In this document: positions 43,945-55,639 of the stretch, one piece after another | Position numbering within the stretch: the stretch's first letter is position 1 | Layout of the letters: each line of letters opens with the position of its first letter | Assembly (NCBI GenBank): GCA_012934845.2 | Contig: WNNJ02002157.1 | Coordinates: forward strand, 248,001 to 312,000 | Length of the DNA stretch: 64,000 nucleotides | Direction: 5' to 3' | From: Pomphorhynchus laevis | Taxonomy: Eukaryota > Acanthocephala > Palaeacanthocephala > Echinorhynchida > Pomphorhynchidae | Notes under the pieces: model-generated | What the model was told of the DNA's origin: nothing | What the model saw: the letters and a program-made list of their open reading frames with translations, nothing else | Databases searched by the model: none | Position numbers and translations under genes: made by a program

Positions 43945-44616
43945 CTAAGTAGGCGTAATTTGATCCCCCTAGGTTTTCATGGGTTCGTCAAAGGTCGCTC
44001 GGTCCATTCAGCAGTTGGAGAAGTGGAGCAGTTTTGTCAGATTAATAGCCATTGTCTAGTTATGACTGTTTTCCTTGACTTCTCGGCTGCATTTGACCGC
44101 ATCTTTATTTTCTTTGTAATCTCTTATATCAGGTCCCTTAAGTTGCCTGCGAGAATTGTGAACAGGGTGGAGATTTCGCTGTACACCAAGCGATTTTAAT
44201 ATAAAGACGACCCTGATGCGCGTCAGTTCTACCCAATTTCGGGTGTGCCCCGAGGCTCACCTCTTTCTCCTATCTTATATCTTGCTGCCTCCATTGAACT
44301 CTTTAAAATATTAAAACGCGAACAACGTCTAGTGGTGTACGCTGATGACACAACAGCCCTGTTCACTGGACACATGTGTAAAGACGTAGTCTCTGACATC
44401 AGCCGTTTCTTTTTAAGATTAAAAGATCAATTACTCATATCCAACTTTATTTTAAACTCCGCCAAATCGCAGGCGGTTGTCTTTCATGGCTCACCTGCGA
44501 CGAAGCAAAAACTTAAGAGATTAGCACTCTCTGCCCTCTCCTCCACCATATTTGCCTCTGAACCACTTCCCGCCTTCACAGGTCGAGTAAAATACTTGGG
44601 GTTAACTCTACGATGA
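43945..44616 (+). pseudogene. LINE reverse transcriptase (jockey-like)
   Basis: GFHGFVKGRSVHSAVGEVE, TVFLDFSAAFDRIF (catalytic Asp), GVPRGSPLSPILYLAAS and VVYADDTTAL. A stop at about 44,199 interrupts between the second and third motifs. The sequence ahead of 43,945 is deleted compared with a complete RT, and a short palindrome of TGCGCAAGCG type lies at 43,898-43,930 near the join. Confidence 0.75.
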
Positions 44617-45317
44617 AATGATCGGCGAAAGTTGACCTGGATAGACTCAAACGTATCCTGAAGAAAGCTTGGTGGGCATAGCCCAAGCGCGCCTTTTGGG
44701 CACTTGGGCTATCCGTGGATTAGTCTTCTTTTCTAGAGGACGTCCCCCAACGAGTAGGCTAAGGTTTATTGAGCTCCTTGTCTCTCGTTTACCTAGCATA
44801 GTCCGCCTCGATTGGATTCTTCGGGGGGGGGGTGAAAGACCCCGGGTGGTTCAATCGGAAAGGGGCGTGTTGGATCGGTTTGAGGTATTAGATCCCCCTG
44901 AACCTGAGGCCGTGAGTCATGTAGGAAGACTTTCAATGTCGTTATTGATTTGTTTTTGTCTAGTTTTGTGCTTTTCTGTTTTATTTGTTCTGTCGATTAA
45001 CCTTATGTCTAGTTATTTAAAAAAACCTTACTTAAAAACTTATTTATCATGTCATTTTTCATTAAGCAAAAAAGCGTGCAGTATTAGTCGGAGGATAAAA
45101 AAGCTCTAGTAAAACAAATTTACCAGCAAAAGCAACAAAGGTAAGTGCTAATTTTTCTAATTTTTTTTGCTCTCAAGCACGGATGGAGAACTCTCTCCTG
45201 TGCCTAAATTGGTAAACCTGGTAATAATCAGACTTCTTCAATCATTCGAACGTATTAATTTCTTCAATATATTCCTAAGGTAATTTACAAGCGTTGATAA
45301 GAAGAGAATTCTATTAT

Positions 45318-45357
45318 CTTGCTTAGAGACAGGCTTGTTTCCCTGTCTCTAAGCAAG
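45318..45357. repeat. Perfect 16-base hairpin
   Basis: CTTGCTTAGAGACAGG (45,318-45,333) and CCTGTCTCTAAGCAAG (45,342-45,357), eight-base loop, at the left boundary of the LINE 3' fragment that follows. Confidence 0.8.
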
Positions 45358-45895
45358 AACTATTAGACCTGGAGTCTATTCTTAGGCGCGGATCGAGGCT
45401 CTGTATTGGCTTAAGTGGTATTGACTATTATGTACGTCTAAGTCGTATTGGGATGTTGTCGGTACGTGAGAGGTTCATATCCTTGGAAATGCTATGTATA
45501 TGGCATATGTCGAATGATGTGGTAGGTTATCCCACCGATGTAATCACTAGGCGGGTAGATCAGTTGCGGGGACATAGCAGAGTCTTGTATAAATTTAGAT
45601 TTGGCAGATTACCAAAAGTGTATAGACTCTCAAGAAGAGGAATTAACATGTGGAATTCGTTGCCTGAGGAAGTCGTTGCAGCCCCCAGTTTGAGAACGTT
45701 TAAATCACGATGCTACAAATGGATACATGAACAATGCCGCCATTCAACACTACCACTGGAATACCCTAATTAGCTACGTTGACTGACCATTTGTTTTTGT
45801 TTTATTTTTTATTTTTTATTTTTTTTTGGACTCTGCCTGAATAGCCTTTTGGCTTTGGTATGTATTGGAATAATAATAATAAATAAAATTCAATA
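45358..45895 (+). mobile_element. CR1-like LINE 3' end
   Basis: A plus frame at 45,453-45,773 encodes an RT C-terminus: VRERFISLEMLCIWHMSND, INMWNSLPEEVVAAPSLRTF, FKSRCYKWIHEQ. The W-N-x-L-P...S-x-x-x-F-K pattern is the usual end of CR1/jockey-group ORF2. The 3' UTR ends with repeated AATAAT/AATAAA. Strongly 5'-truncated; it separates the two jockey-like LINEs. Confidence 0.75.
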
Positions 45896-45899
45896 AAAT

Positions 45900-48110
45900 A
45901 CTCAGACTCTGAAATTCTGTCTTGTTTATCACTCTGTAAGAACGGGAAACGTATCAGTATAATCAATATCTATATAGGTCAGAGGAAATTCACAAGAATC
46001 GTGAGCAACTGAACCGTATTTTAGATAGTGGCTATGGCATGCTACCTGGTGACTTCAATGACAGAACTGGTCTTTGGATTCATGCAGCACTCTGCAGAGC
46101 CAGGAACGAATGCCTTATACATAAACCACCGTCCCCACCTTTCATTGCTCAACAACTACTTCTCTCCCCGACATATTACTGCTTCATAAGATGTGGTTGT
46201 TTAAACCCATCTGTACTGAGCAGTCGTGCCAAAAACAGACAACCTCTCATGACTTAATTCGTTGACGGATAGAGGATGATACGTTGCTTATGAGAATATA
46301 TCACTTTAACCTAATCAGAGTGGCTTTCTTTCATGCAGCTATCCAATTCATCCCCGTAAATGGTAATGAGAGTTTGACCGAATTTAATTCCTACCTCTCA
46401 TCACAAGCTATCGCGTTTCTTTTGACTACCTATAAAGGTCAAATATACAATCCCACTCTAACAAAACTCAAGGTACAAGCTAAAATGCTACACCTTCCTA
46501 ATCTCTCTGTTTCCGCCAGACAGGTCCTCTCGAATGAATACTGGAGCACTAGATATATGTTCCAATTGATTAGGGATAGGGCTAGCATTTCTTGCCTTAA
46601 CACTTCTCAGTCTTCCTTTTGAAAAATATTTAAGAAGGAGAAGTTTGTCTGCTGGAAGGAGAGATCTTTGGGTTGGATAGGTTGCATAAGACTTGACAAA
46701 GTTTTGGAGGAGCCACTATCCCTACATAATTATGGAACCACTCTATCTCCCCAACCAATCCCACCTTGGTGTGATTTCAGGAGCATAGACTTATCTGTCC
46801 CAGATATCCTTAACTCCTGGGTGCCACTTCAAGGCACCTCAAAATCCTATGCGCCACTCTCTAATCGGGTCTGTCAGCTTTTGACAGATAGTCAGAGAAA
46901 GGAGGTCGCCCTTACTTTGCTACTAGCCTCCCTGTCCGATGTTGCTGGCATTAATATCAGCCGTCCTGTTTTTTATAAAAAATAAATCTATTTCATTTCA
47001 TAAAGATCTGCGTTCTATCTCGATTCAAAACTCCATTTACGAAATCTTGATTGCGCGTAAAATCCGCGACTATCTAAGAAGGAGAATTTTAATTCTACCA
47101 AGTTTTCATGGGTAAGTAAAAGATCGCTTGGTCTATACTGCCAAAGATGAAGTGCACAAGTTTTGTCAAGATAATAGTCATCAACTTGCTGTGGCTGGTT
47201 TTCTTGACATTTATGCTGCATTCGATCGCATTTCCATTCTTTTTGTTATATATTCTCTTAGTTCCCTTGGATTGCCTGCGAGAATCGTTAACAGGGCGGA
47301 AATATTGTTGTATACCAAGCGATTCTTCTATGAAGATGACCCTGATGCAAGTCAATTCTACCCTATTACAGATGTGCCTCAAGGTTCTTCACTTTCTCCA
47401 ATCTTGTATTGTGCTGTCTCCATTGAATTTTACAAAAAATTTAAACGCGATCAACATCTAGTGGTATACGCTAATGATACCACCACTCTGCTTTCTAGAC
47501 GCGGTTGCAAAGATGTAGTCTCAGGCATCAACCGTTTCAAGATTAAAAGATCAGTTACCCTCATCTAATCTGATTTTAAACTCAAACAAATCGCAGGTGG
47601 TAGACTTTCATGACGCCCCTACCACCAAAAAGAAGCTTAAGAGACTAGCACTCTATGCACTCTTCTCCATTTTGCAGCCTCAGCCACTCCCCATCTTTAC
47701 GAGTCGAGAAAAATATCTGGGGTTCGTCGTTACGATTAATTGGTCGGTGAAGCTGACCTTAATAGACTCAAACGTATCCTGAGGAAAGCTCGGTGTACTC
47801 TGAAACGGGCTCAGCATATGTCATTGAATGTGAAAACCCAAGTGCGCCTCTGGGGTACTTGGTCTATCTCGGGATTAGTCGTCTTTTCAAGAGGACGTCC
47901 CCCAGAGCAAATACTTATGTTTCTCAAGCTCATCACTTCGAGATTACCGAGAATAGTCCGCCTCGATTGGATTCTTTATGGGGCGTGAAAGACCCCCAGG
48001 TGGTTCAGTCGGAGAGCGGTGTGTTGGATTGGCTGGAGGGCTCAGATCCCTGTTGACCTAAGGCCGTAAGGAATTGGAAGAAGACTGCAGTTGATTGACT
48101 ATCATTTTTT
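45900..48110 (+). mobile_element. Jockey-like LINE, second copy, broken
   Basis: Begins inside the endonuclease (about 45,920; LPGDFNDRTGLWIHAAL near 46,040), then a linker (46,284-46,985) containing LTEFNSYLSSQAIAFLL and VRQVLSN-like parts, then RT (47,128-47,568: AAFDRISILF, DVPQGSSLSPILYC, VVYANDTTTLLS), then the C-terminus (47,740-48,055). The catalytic YADD is YAND here and several frames are shifted. It overlaps in content with the 43.1-44.9 kb copy but is longer in the linker, so the first copy is internally deleted. Confidence 0.8.
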
Positions 48111-48114
48111 AAAC

Positions 48115-48925
48115 TCACATTTTTCTTTTATTATTTTTGTATGTTTTTCTGACCTATGTATTTAATTTAACAAATCTCTTATTATTAAAAACGTATTTAC
48201 GTTATATATTAAAATCATTGGTATTTTTTGTTTCCTAATTTTAAGTTGAAGGATTAAAAATTATTAAATGTTTTAAAATTAATTGTTAATTTACAAATCA
48301 ATTTTTAATTACAAAATGATATTTAATTTTTAATATACACCCGTCGAGTTCAAATTAAAGGTTGACACCCGATTCAGTTCAAATTGGAGGTGAAACCTTA
48401 CCTCCAATTAACCCTTATTAAAGCAGATTTAATCTAAAAACAGAAATGATTTCAATTAAATTTGCAAAATGTAAGACGAATCTTTCATTAAAACTAAATG
48501 CTAAGAAAACGTAAATATAGTGGCTGATGAGATCCACTAATACTGAAATGAAGCTGCTGCTGTAGATATGATCAAAGCAACGTGCAGTGTCATTAAAATT
48601 TCAACTGTAGCGATGACTGCACAAGTTTATCAACTCATAATAATACAATATAAGCATTTGCTTATACTTTAATTTTTAAAATGAAAATTCATTTTTGTTG
48701 ACGCTGTTAATACGTCAAATACATCTATTAAGGATTGATTTGATATATTTTAGCTACAATATAAAAGCAAATTATTGCGACAATCGTTGCGACTTTAAAA
48801 ATTATTGATAATTAATTTATAAATATTTTTTTCATAAAATATTATTTTTATAATATTATAATATAATTTAAATTAATTATTTTATTATAATATAATTCTT
48901 CTTTTACGTCTATGGCTAAAGATGT
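48115..48925. other. No gene seen
   Basis: AT-rich sequence between the LINE and the RT-element fragment. Two similar phrases, TTCAAATTAAAGGTTGACACC and TTCAAATTGGAGGTGAAACC (about 48,350-48,395), form a small duplication. Confidence 0.45.
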
Positions 48926-49082
48926 CTCTCTGTAAAAGTGATTATCGATGTAGACGCTGCCTTAGGATAGCAGACAAATTCGTCTTTCACGCCCTAACAT
49001 GCCAGTTTGGAGACCACCCCGGCATTCGACATGATAGCTTGAGGGATACGGTCTTTCAAGCAGAGGTTTCTGCTGGATTTAG
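48925..49082 (+). pseudogene. C-terminal fragment of an RT element (RPIAVG lineage)
   Basis: A short plus frame reads CRRCLRIADKFVFHALTCQF, then PGIRHDSLRDTVFQAEV. The C-x2-C ... H-A-L-x-C ... R-H-x-x-L-R-D arrangement is the zinc/nuclease-like C-terminus that follows the RT in the element type described at 51.1-53.3 kb. It stands out as a more GC-rich patch. It joins directly to a PLE fragment on the opposite strand. Confidence 0.5.
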
Positions 49083-49480
49083 GGTAACAAAGGAATAATA
49101 TGTCCCTACTTTTAAATAATTTTGATTTATCAAAATATTTAAGGATTCTATTAATTCAATTTTATCCATATATTTATATTTATTTGATGGTTTAATTTTT
49201 GTTAGATAGGCGTTATAATTATTATAACATATATATGTATATCTTTTTCCGAATATAAAATTAATTAATTTTACTAACGCTTCTTTAATATCTACTAAAT
49301 CTAGATTTGTATAAAGCGTACTAAAATCGTATGTATTTATATTTTGAAAATTTATTCCTTTTGTCTGTTCTAAAAATATGAACAGACAAAATATGAACAT
49401 ACGTTATATTTACTTGATGTTTTAATTTTTGTTAGATAGGCGTTATAATTATTATAACATATATGTATATCTTTTTAAAT
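49083..49480 (-). mobile_element. PLE family 1 RT N-terminal fragment
   Basis: The minus frame (49,400 down) reads LEQTKGINFQNINTYDFST, LYTNLDLVDIKEALVKLIN and YKYMDKIELIESLNIL, matching 57.7-58.2 kb. A second partial copy of the TTTTTGTTAGATAGGCG segment lies at 49,415-49,480. Broken at both ends. Confidence 0.75.
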
Positions 49481-49484
49481 ATAT

Positions 49485-50274
49485 AAATATTAATATTATA
49501 TTAATATTATAATATTATTTTTATAATATTATAATATAATTGGAAAATTTTATACTTTAATTTGATTGAAGAACGTGCAGGATAAAATAAAAAATCAATT
49601 GTAACAATGACTGCACAATAAAATTAACTTAAAATTAAGAAGCGAACATTATATGACTAGTTTGATAAGAATAATTATTTTGTAAAATTAGGTAGGTTTT
49701 CAAATTAAATGTAAAACCGTCCCCTATAAAGAGGAAAGGTGTTACCTTCCCCGATGAATTAATTCACTTTGATTTTATTGTAGAGATCAAGTAAAGAAAT
49801 ATTAAATCGGTTTCTTATGCCTATAACGTCAAGGTTTTACGTCATTTTTACACTAAATGTTTAACAATTTACATTTGAGTTAGGACGCTCAATATACATT
49901 TATATGACATACTATTAAATTGAAATCGAATGAAGAAATGTGTTGGAAATATAAAATTTCTTTTTTATCAACTGCTTCCTGGATTCTTTCGCGAAGACAT
50001 TAATTTCAATGATACAAAGCGTTTCTGCTGGAAAAAGTAAATCTACAATTGCTGTTCATTGAAGTCATTTAGCACCGTTTTGCTGTTGATGCAGCTTCAT
50101 TTTTATACGACAAATGTAAAGAAGAGAAAATACAGTCGTTTGCTTTTTGAAGAAACGAAAAGGAAAAAGGTGTAGTAGCACACCTCCACTTTTAAATCTA
50201 TAGAGTGTACTTAGCTAAAATAACAGCATCCGTTTAGTTGCACAACATACTCGTTTTGAGATTATTTCGTTGGT
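49485..50274. other. Upstream of the 4-TM gene; nothing else recognised
   Basis: AT-rich sequence; 50,080-50,274 is somewhat less AT-rich and may hold the promoter and 5' UTR of the following gene. No clear TATA or initiator element could be singled out. Confidence 0.4.
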
Positions 50275-50946
50275 ATGTATTCTACGAAAAGCTATGTCCA
50301 ACAATCACTTATCAAAACGGCAGGTGAATCATGCGTTCAACAAAAAATTCGGATTCTATCAATCATCGTGAACATGCTGACGTTCATATTCTTCTTGATA
50401 GCCACAACTGGAGTTTCCCATGCAGGTGATCGATTAGGTCCTAACATGTACTCGGATTTCAGCATTTTTACACGTTGTGATTATATCCACTTCCCAAAGT
50501 ATCAAATGTCTTCATACTACACTGAATCCAAAGTGTTCGACTCTACCGTTCACTCACTATGGAATGCATGCGTTTATTTTTCACTAATAATAAGTATTTA
50601 TCTATTTTCAACTATATTCAAATCGGTCAGATTATTTCTGGGATATAAACTACCTTGTATTGATGGGCTTTTTGGACTGATACAGTTATTTCTACTGTGG
50701 GGATTTTTATCATGTGCCTTTCAAAATTATTTACAATTCATATCATGCACTAATTTAAGCTCTGGATTCAATGTTTTATTGCTGTCGATTGTGTTAAATT
50801 CCTTATCAGCTATTGGACTAGGGTACTTTGCCGGATTTCAATTATGGTCATTACATTTCAATTCACTGGTAACAGAATCATTAAGCTATCCGCTTAGAAA
50901 TATTGACTCATCAAGCATAAATTATCCAAAATATTTTAATCGATGA
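50275..50946 (+). CDS. Predicted four-transmembrane protein, 223 aa
   Basis: An uninterrupted frame from ATG 50,275 to TGA 50,944-50,946. Hydrophobic segments lie at residues about 26-46, 95-115, 128-150 and 165-188, with both ends predicted on the same side. The first loop (47-94) is the longest, as in claudin/PMP22-like tetraspan proteins, but the W-GLW-C-C signature of claudins is absent, so this is only an architectural resemblance. The N-terminus is hydrophilic and no signal peptide is needed. An AATAAA at 50,973 lies 27 bases after the stop. It is an intact single-exon gene inside a repeat-filled region and inside the long inverted repeat, so it is probably host-derived. Function unknown. 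Confidence 0.7.
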   Translation: MYSTKSYVQQSLIKTAGESCVQQKIRILSIIVNMLTFIFFLIATTGVSHAGDRLGPNMYSDFSIFTRCDYIHFPKYQMSSYYTESKVFDSTVHSLWNACVYFSLIISIYLFSTIFKSVRLFLGYKLPCIDGLFGLIQLFLLWGFLSCAFQNYLQFISCTNLSSGFNVLLLSIVLNSLSAIGLGYFAGFQLWSLHFNSLVTESLSYPLRNIDSSSINYPKYFNR

Positions 50947-51103
50947 TAAACCTATTGTCTAAACTTGTCTAAAATAAAAAATAACAATTTTTTCGTTTAT
51001 TTTTATAAAAAATTTAAAGATAAAATATTGTAGAGTTATTTAAATTATTAAATATAGAAAAATTAATAAAAAGAACTTTTTTAGAAGTGATCAGAAATTC
51101 ATT

Positions 51104-53330
51104 TTATAACACGACCTTCTTATTTTTGCCAATTGTTAGAAGTTGGGAAACAGTGGTTTCGTTACCATCTGAGTCCACACATTGATTTTTCTGCAGCTGC
51201 GCTTTTGTCGGGTTCTGTCCAAGATACCGCATTACGTGCAACTCTGGACTGATCACTGTTTCCATCGTGTTTGCCGTCGTGGTTAGTCCATTATGGTTTC
51301 CGCCGATCACATTAAAGTGAGATCCGGATGTATCTATCCGTTCGAGAGGACCCTGACTTCGGGTAGATCGATATTGCATACGGATGGGCTTGCCGGAGTA
51401 AGAGACGCGTGCTCCCAAGGGAATCAAATTGTGCCGTCCGTACGCTTTCCATCGTTTCTTTCCGCATACACATGTGAATAAGCTTGAAAACTCCGAGCCT
51501 CAACACGACGGCCGGAAACAGTCCATGATCATCGAGACGTGTTCCTATTAAAGTAATATGCAGGGTTTCAAGAAAGGCTCCGAATCATTTTGATACCACT
51601 GCAAGAAATCTTCTACGGGTCTTGGGAGTTTAGCGTTTCTCACCAATTTATCGTAGGACGCACTGTAAAAATCCACCGCGTATTGTTTTTGAGTTTAGGG
51701 TCCAATGGGACTATATACTTGTACTCTACGATCCACAGAGTGATAGTGTCTTTGTAATCCGGGTTGGGAGCATGAATAGATGTAATAAGGGATCGTAATA
51801 AAATTCATATAAGTTCGGTCCGCGGAAATTGAAGAACAGAACGCTGTGATTGCAATTATCTCTCCAATTTAATATCTAGACCGCCTGGGGATACTGGTCA
51901 GGTAACTTGTCTCCACGCAGTCGTAAAGATCGATGCTTAAAATAGTTTCGAAAGTCGAACGTACCCTCATGTCTAATTGGCGTAGTCTATCGCTAAGAAA
52001 GCAACGGGTGGTTCTAAAAAGGAACCCGATTTTTGGTAAGGTAAGGCAGTGTCGCAGATAAACAGTGCATTGCGGCTGCTAATTAATCATAGCCTGCCCT
52101 CATCAAGATTGAGTTCGTCGTTTGCAGCATCGAGGGCGTTGTCTTCGTTTAAGTCGTTGCCAATTTGTGCTTCCAACAAATGTGCGTCAAAAGGATAAAC
52201 CAATTTGCATCCAGGGAATACGCGTGCGATTGACCTTGCCTCATAGTTATCAGCGACGAACTTGCACTTAAGCGGATTAAGAGTAAGACCTAAATTTGCT
52301 CCCATTTGTTTAATGGTGGCGATATCGGACATTAGTATTTCAACAGTTCCTACAAATACCACATCATCGAGGTAGCAAATATTAAGTTTTTATTCCAGTC
52401 TGTGCGCAACGTTATTCATCGGCATACAGAATAAAAGCGGTTCGAGAATATATCCCTGGTGTACCCCTTCATTCAAGAAAATAATCTCATCTCCAAACAG
52501 TATGGCGCTGGGTATCTAATGGCAGATACGTACAAAATGTAAGATTTCTGGAATTTCCCCCGAGAGACTTTATCGAGAACTACGTCGCGTCGGATGCTTT
52601 TAAAAGCATTTTTAAAATCCAGCTTAATTTACAAGCCCATTGAACTTGCGATTTTTGGAGTACTGTTGAAATGATCATGTTGCGTGGATAGCTGCCTCTA
52701 TACCTCTTGGCACTCCTACGCCGACCGCTGTTGGTCGTGAAACCGACAGCGATGGGGAGGACTCCTTTATCTTTTTAAAGGTGGACAGTTTCGATCCGCA
52801 TATGATAGGTGCGACGTTATCAGGAACGTTACCAGAAAGGAACAACGTAGTTATATTGACCAGCGATTTTACCATATTGTTGGCAGCATCTCCCGCAGCA
52901 AACTTAAGTATATTGTTTAGGTTTAATGAACTGAAACCGTCTGATCCTCCTTCCGGCAAGAGCAAGAAAGACTAAAGAGCTGACCGAAGAGATAGATCAG
53001 TCATTAGTTGACCATCAAATTCGAATCGCGAGATATATTCTCCTTGTGGATCAGAGGTGCGAAGAGGTTGTTGCATACGTAAGATCTGAGCCGTAGCTCG
53101 ATCGTAAGGTAGGAGTATGAAATCGTGGCAGAGCGTGCTAACCCCGCCGCGAATATTGCCGTTCTCTATCTTTTCCGAAACCCTGTGTCGAACCTGTTTC
53201 TCTCGTTCAGCGTTGATGTGGCGAGAGATTATTCAGCCCAGACTGCGGATGTTGGCAGTTATTAGCCCACACATGCCTCTTTATAGAGTGGAGATAAAGG
53301 AAAGTGTTTAATCAGAGAGGTTTATATGCG
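51104..53330 (-). mobile_element. Broken RT element (RPIAVG/YLDD lineage)
   Basis: Read from right to left. An N-terminal RT region has NMVKSLVNITTLFLSGNVP and SRPTAVGVGVPRG (52,675-52,965), a variant of the RPIAVG motif. Next come KLDFKNAFKSIRRDVVLDKV (about 52,620-52,560), a degenerate QG-LGPLLFC motif, CYLDDVVFVGTVEILM (about 52,380-52,330) and LGLTLNPLKCKF. In the C-terminal region one frame has LIGTRLDDHGLF and another CVCGKKRWKAYGRHNL (about 51,470-51,420), the Cys/His motif after the RT. Many breaks. The composition is more GC-rich than the surroundings. The lineage is common in arthropods and cnidarians, but I cannot name it with certainty. 52,980-53,330 may be its 5' part. Confidence 0.6.
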
Positions 53331-53639
53331 AGGTCCATAGAGTGACCTTAGGGAAGTAGATCATTCGTCATCATGCATGTTCGTAGTCGTGGTTACACAC
53401 CACATTCCCGAGTGATGCGACGTATAATACGAAAGTCACTTAGACATGTGTCATTAAATTTGTTAAAATCAACTTTAAATCAGAGACTTCTAAACTTGAA
53501 GATTTAAATTCTTGATATTTTAAATTTATGTTCACATTTTAAATTAATCTTTCTTTTAAATTTGTTTATCTTAAATTACTGAGAATTTTCATATTTTAAG
53601 TTTAAAATTACAAATAATAGACTAATTACATAATATTAA

Positions 53640-54720
53640 TTACATAATTAATCTTATATTCGGAAAAAATATACATATATATGTTATAATAATTATAACG
53701 CATATTTAACAAAAATTAAACCATCAAATAAATATAAATATATGGATAAAATTGAATTAATAGAATCCTTAAATATTTTAATAAATTAAAATTATTTAAA
53801 AGTAGGGACATCTCAATTTAGACAAATAAAAAGTGTTCCAATGGGAGGTAATAGTAGCCCAATTATACCTGACTTATTTTTAAGATTTTAGAATATGAGT
53901 TTGTTCATAACTGTTTAAAAAATGAATCTAAATTATATAAAGATATGAAATATATGTTTAGATATATTGACAATATGTGTGTATTTAGATCAGGTCGTGA
54001 TCTTTAAAAAATCAAAGTTGTTTATTTTGATATAAACTGTTTATTGAGAAATAAACTGTTTATATTTAAATAAACTGTTTTTTTACGACGCATATCTTAT
54101 TTATTTAAATAAATTTGCAATGGAAACCTTAAATATGTTTCGAGGGATATATGACCGTAGGTAAATAAGCCAATGGGCATTTAAGTAAAAGCCTATTAAG
54201 CTTTATAGAATATGAATTTGTTCATAACTGTTAAAAAAAATAAATCTAAATTATATAAAGATGTGAAATATTTGTTTCGATATATTTATGATATATGTGT
54301 ATTCAACTCTAATAATTTTTATCAAATAAGCGAACAAATTTATCCAGGTAGCCTTATTCTTAATAAAATCAATATTAATGTGTAAGAATATATTTATATC
54401 TAGATATAAATATTAAATTAAGATCAATTAAAACTACTTTTAATTTATATCGTAAAGATGACATTTAAATTTACAAAAAAAAACATATTTTTGCATGAGC
54501 ATTCATGCATACCATATAATATAAAATTTAATACATAAAATAATGAAACTTTAAGAATTGCAACAATTTGTAACGATATTGGCTTTCGTCAAAATCAATT
54601 AAATAATTTAATAGATATATTTTAAACTAGGTTACTATAAAAATAACATCAAACGAAATTGTAAAATATATAAATCAATACAATAATATAAAGAATAAAT
54701 TTAAACTCTTAAACGGAAAA
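53640..54720 (+). mobile_element. PLE family 1 RT fragment, interrupted
   Basis: Plus-strand pieces read FRQIKSVPMGGNSSPIIPDLF (53,815-53,890) and, after an unrelated stretch at about 53,987-54,190, the SLIEYEFVHNC-like, YIYDICVFNSNNF and IYPGSLILNK segments up to the RT end near 54,660. The inserted 200 bases contain three TAAACTGTTTAT-like units. The copy is heavily mutated. Confidence 0.7.
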
Positions 54721-54729
54721 TATTTATGG

Positions 54730-55060
54730 ATGAATAATAAATTGTATACTTTGTATTAGAATAAGATACTAGATGGTTTTATCAGAGGAAATACAGCATT
54801 AGCATTTATTTGGCCCCGCTGCTATGTTAGGTAGATGAGTTAGGGACCGAAACCTGATAGCATAGCAGTTCCTCTTGATGATCTTTTAATAATTTGAGGT
54901 CATCTGGAGAAACTACTATGCTATCAGGTTTCCTCTCACATTTCTCAACTTAAGATAGCAGGGGCCGATAATGATGTATTTCATCCGATAAAACTATATA
55001 GTATCTTATTCTAATACAAAGTATATTACTTATTATCCATCCATAAAAATTTGACACTTA
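54730..55060. repeat. Two terminal units head to head (inverted)
   Basis: A forward core (54,740-54,885) is followed after about 15 bases by a reverse core (54,900-55,035). Both have CTGCTATG or its complement, the GATAGCATAG box and the TTTGTATTAGAATAAGATAC outer end, giving a foldback about 300 bases long. It separates two PLE RT fragments of opposite orientation (53.6-54.7 kb plus, 55.1-55.6 kb minus). Confidence 0.75.
54812..54868 (+). ncRNA. Candidate pseudoknotted RNA, copy 4
   Basis: GGCCCC (54,812-54,817) with GGGACC (54,843-54,848), one mismatch; CTGCTATG (54,819-54,826) with CATAGCAG (54,861-54,868), perfect; GAAAC in between. Confidence 0.45.
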
Positions 55061-55083
55061 AGAGTTTAAATTTATTCTTTATA

Positions 55084-55620
55084 TTATTGTGTTGATTTAT
55101 ATTTTACTATTTTCTGCTTGATGTTATTTTTATAGTAACCTAGTTTAAAATATGTATCTATTAAATTATTTAAATGATTTTGAAGAAAGCCAATATCATT
55201 ACATATTGTTGCAATTCTTAAAATTTCATTATTTAATGTATTATATTTTATATTATATGGTATGCATGAATGCTCATGCAAAAATATGTTTCTTGTAAAT
55301 TTAAATATGTCATCTTTACGATATAAATTAATAGTAGTTTTAGTTAATGTTAATTTAATGTTCATATCTAGATATACACCTTCTTTATCATTAATATTGG
55401 TTTTGTTAAGAATAAGGCTTTCTGGATAAATTTGTTCGCTTATTGAATAAAAATTATTAGAATTAAATACACATATATCATCAATGTATCGAAACATATA
55501 TTTCATATCTTTATACAATTTAGATTTATTTCGTAAACACTTATGAACAAATTCATATTCTATAAAGCTTAAAAATAAGTCAGCTGTAATTGGGTGACTA
55601 CTACCTCCCATTGTAGGTAA
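55084..55620 (-). mobile_element. PLE family 1 RT, C-terminal half (insertion-split copy)
   Basis: The minus frame of 175 codons reads MGGSSHPITADLFLSFIEYE, YMFRYIDDICVFNSNNFYSI, PESLILNKTNINDKEGVYL and a terminal helix rich in Asn and Ile. It begins exactly at the MGG motif where the N-terminal half at 57,475-58,380 (minus) breaks off, so the two look like one element split by the 55.64-57.47 kb tract. Catalytic residues are kept in this half. Confidence 0.8.
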
Positions 55621-55639
55621 TAGTACTTTTAAATAATTT

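Larger units (their letters stand above)
41600..45110 (+). mobile_element. Jockey-like LINE, near full-length but broken
   Basis: In order on the plus strand: ORF1 start (41,617-41,799); ORF1 zinc-knuckle part (42,072-42,569); endonuclease (42,878-43,837); RT (43,945-44,616); C-terminal region (about 44,620-44,950). The polymerase motif is GVPRGSPLSPILY, and VVYADDTTALF is intact at about 44,332-44,364. Several shifts and stops separate the pieces. A second copy lies at 45.9-48.1 kb and a short 3' piece at 9.6 kb. Both 3' ends share the SPPRLDS segment, then a short 3' region with AT-rich tail. Confidence 0.8.

Noticed and set aside
51104-51860. Minus-strand frames that at first looked like an unknown structural protein (for example the stretch with AVDFYSASYDKLVRN)
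   Set aside because: All three frames look protein-like by chance, and a neighbouring frame fits the C-terminal part of the RT element (LDD, CVCG...GRHNL). It was therefore assigned to that element.
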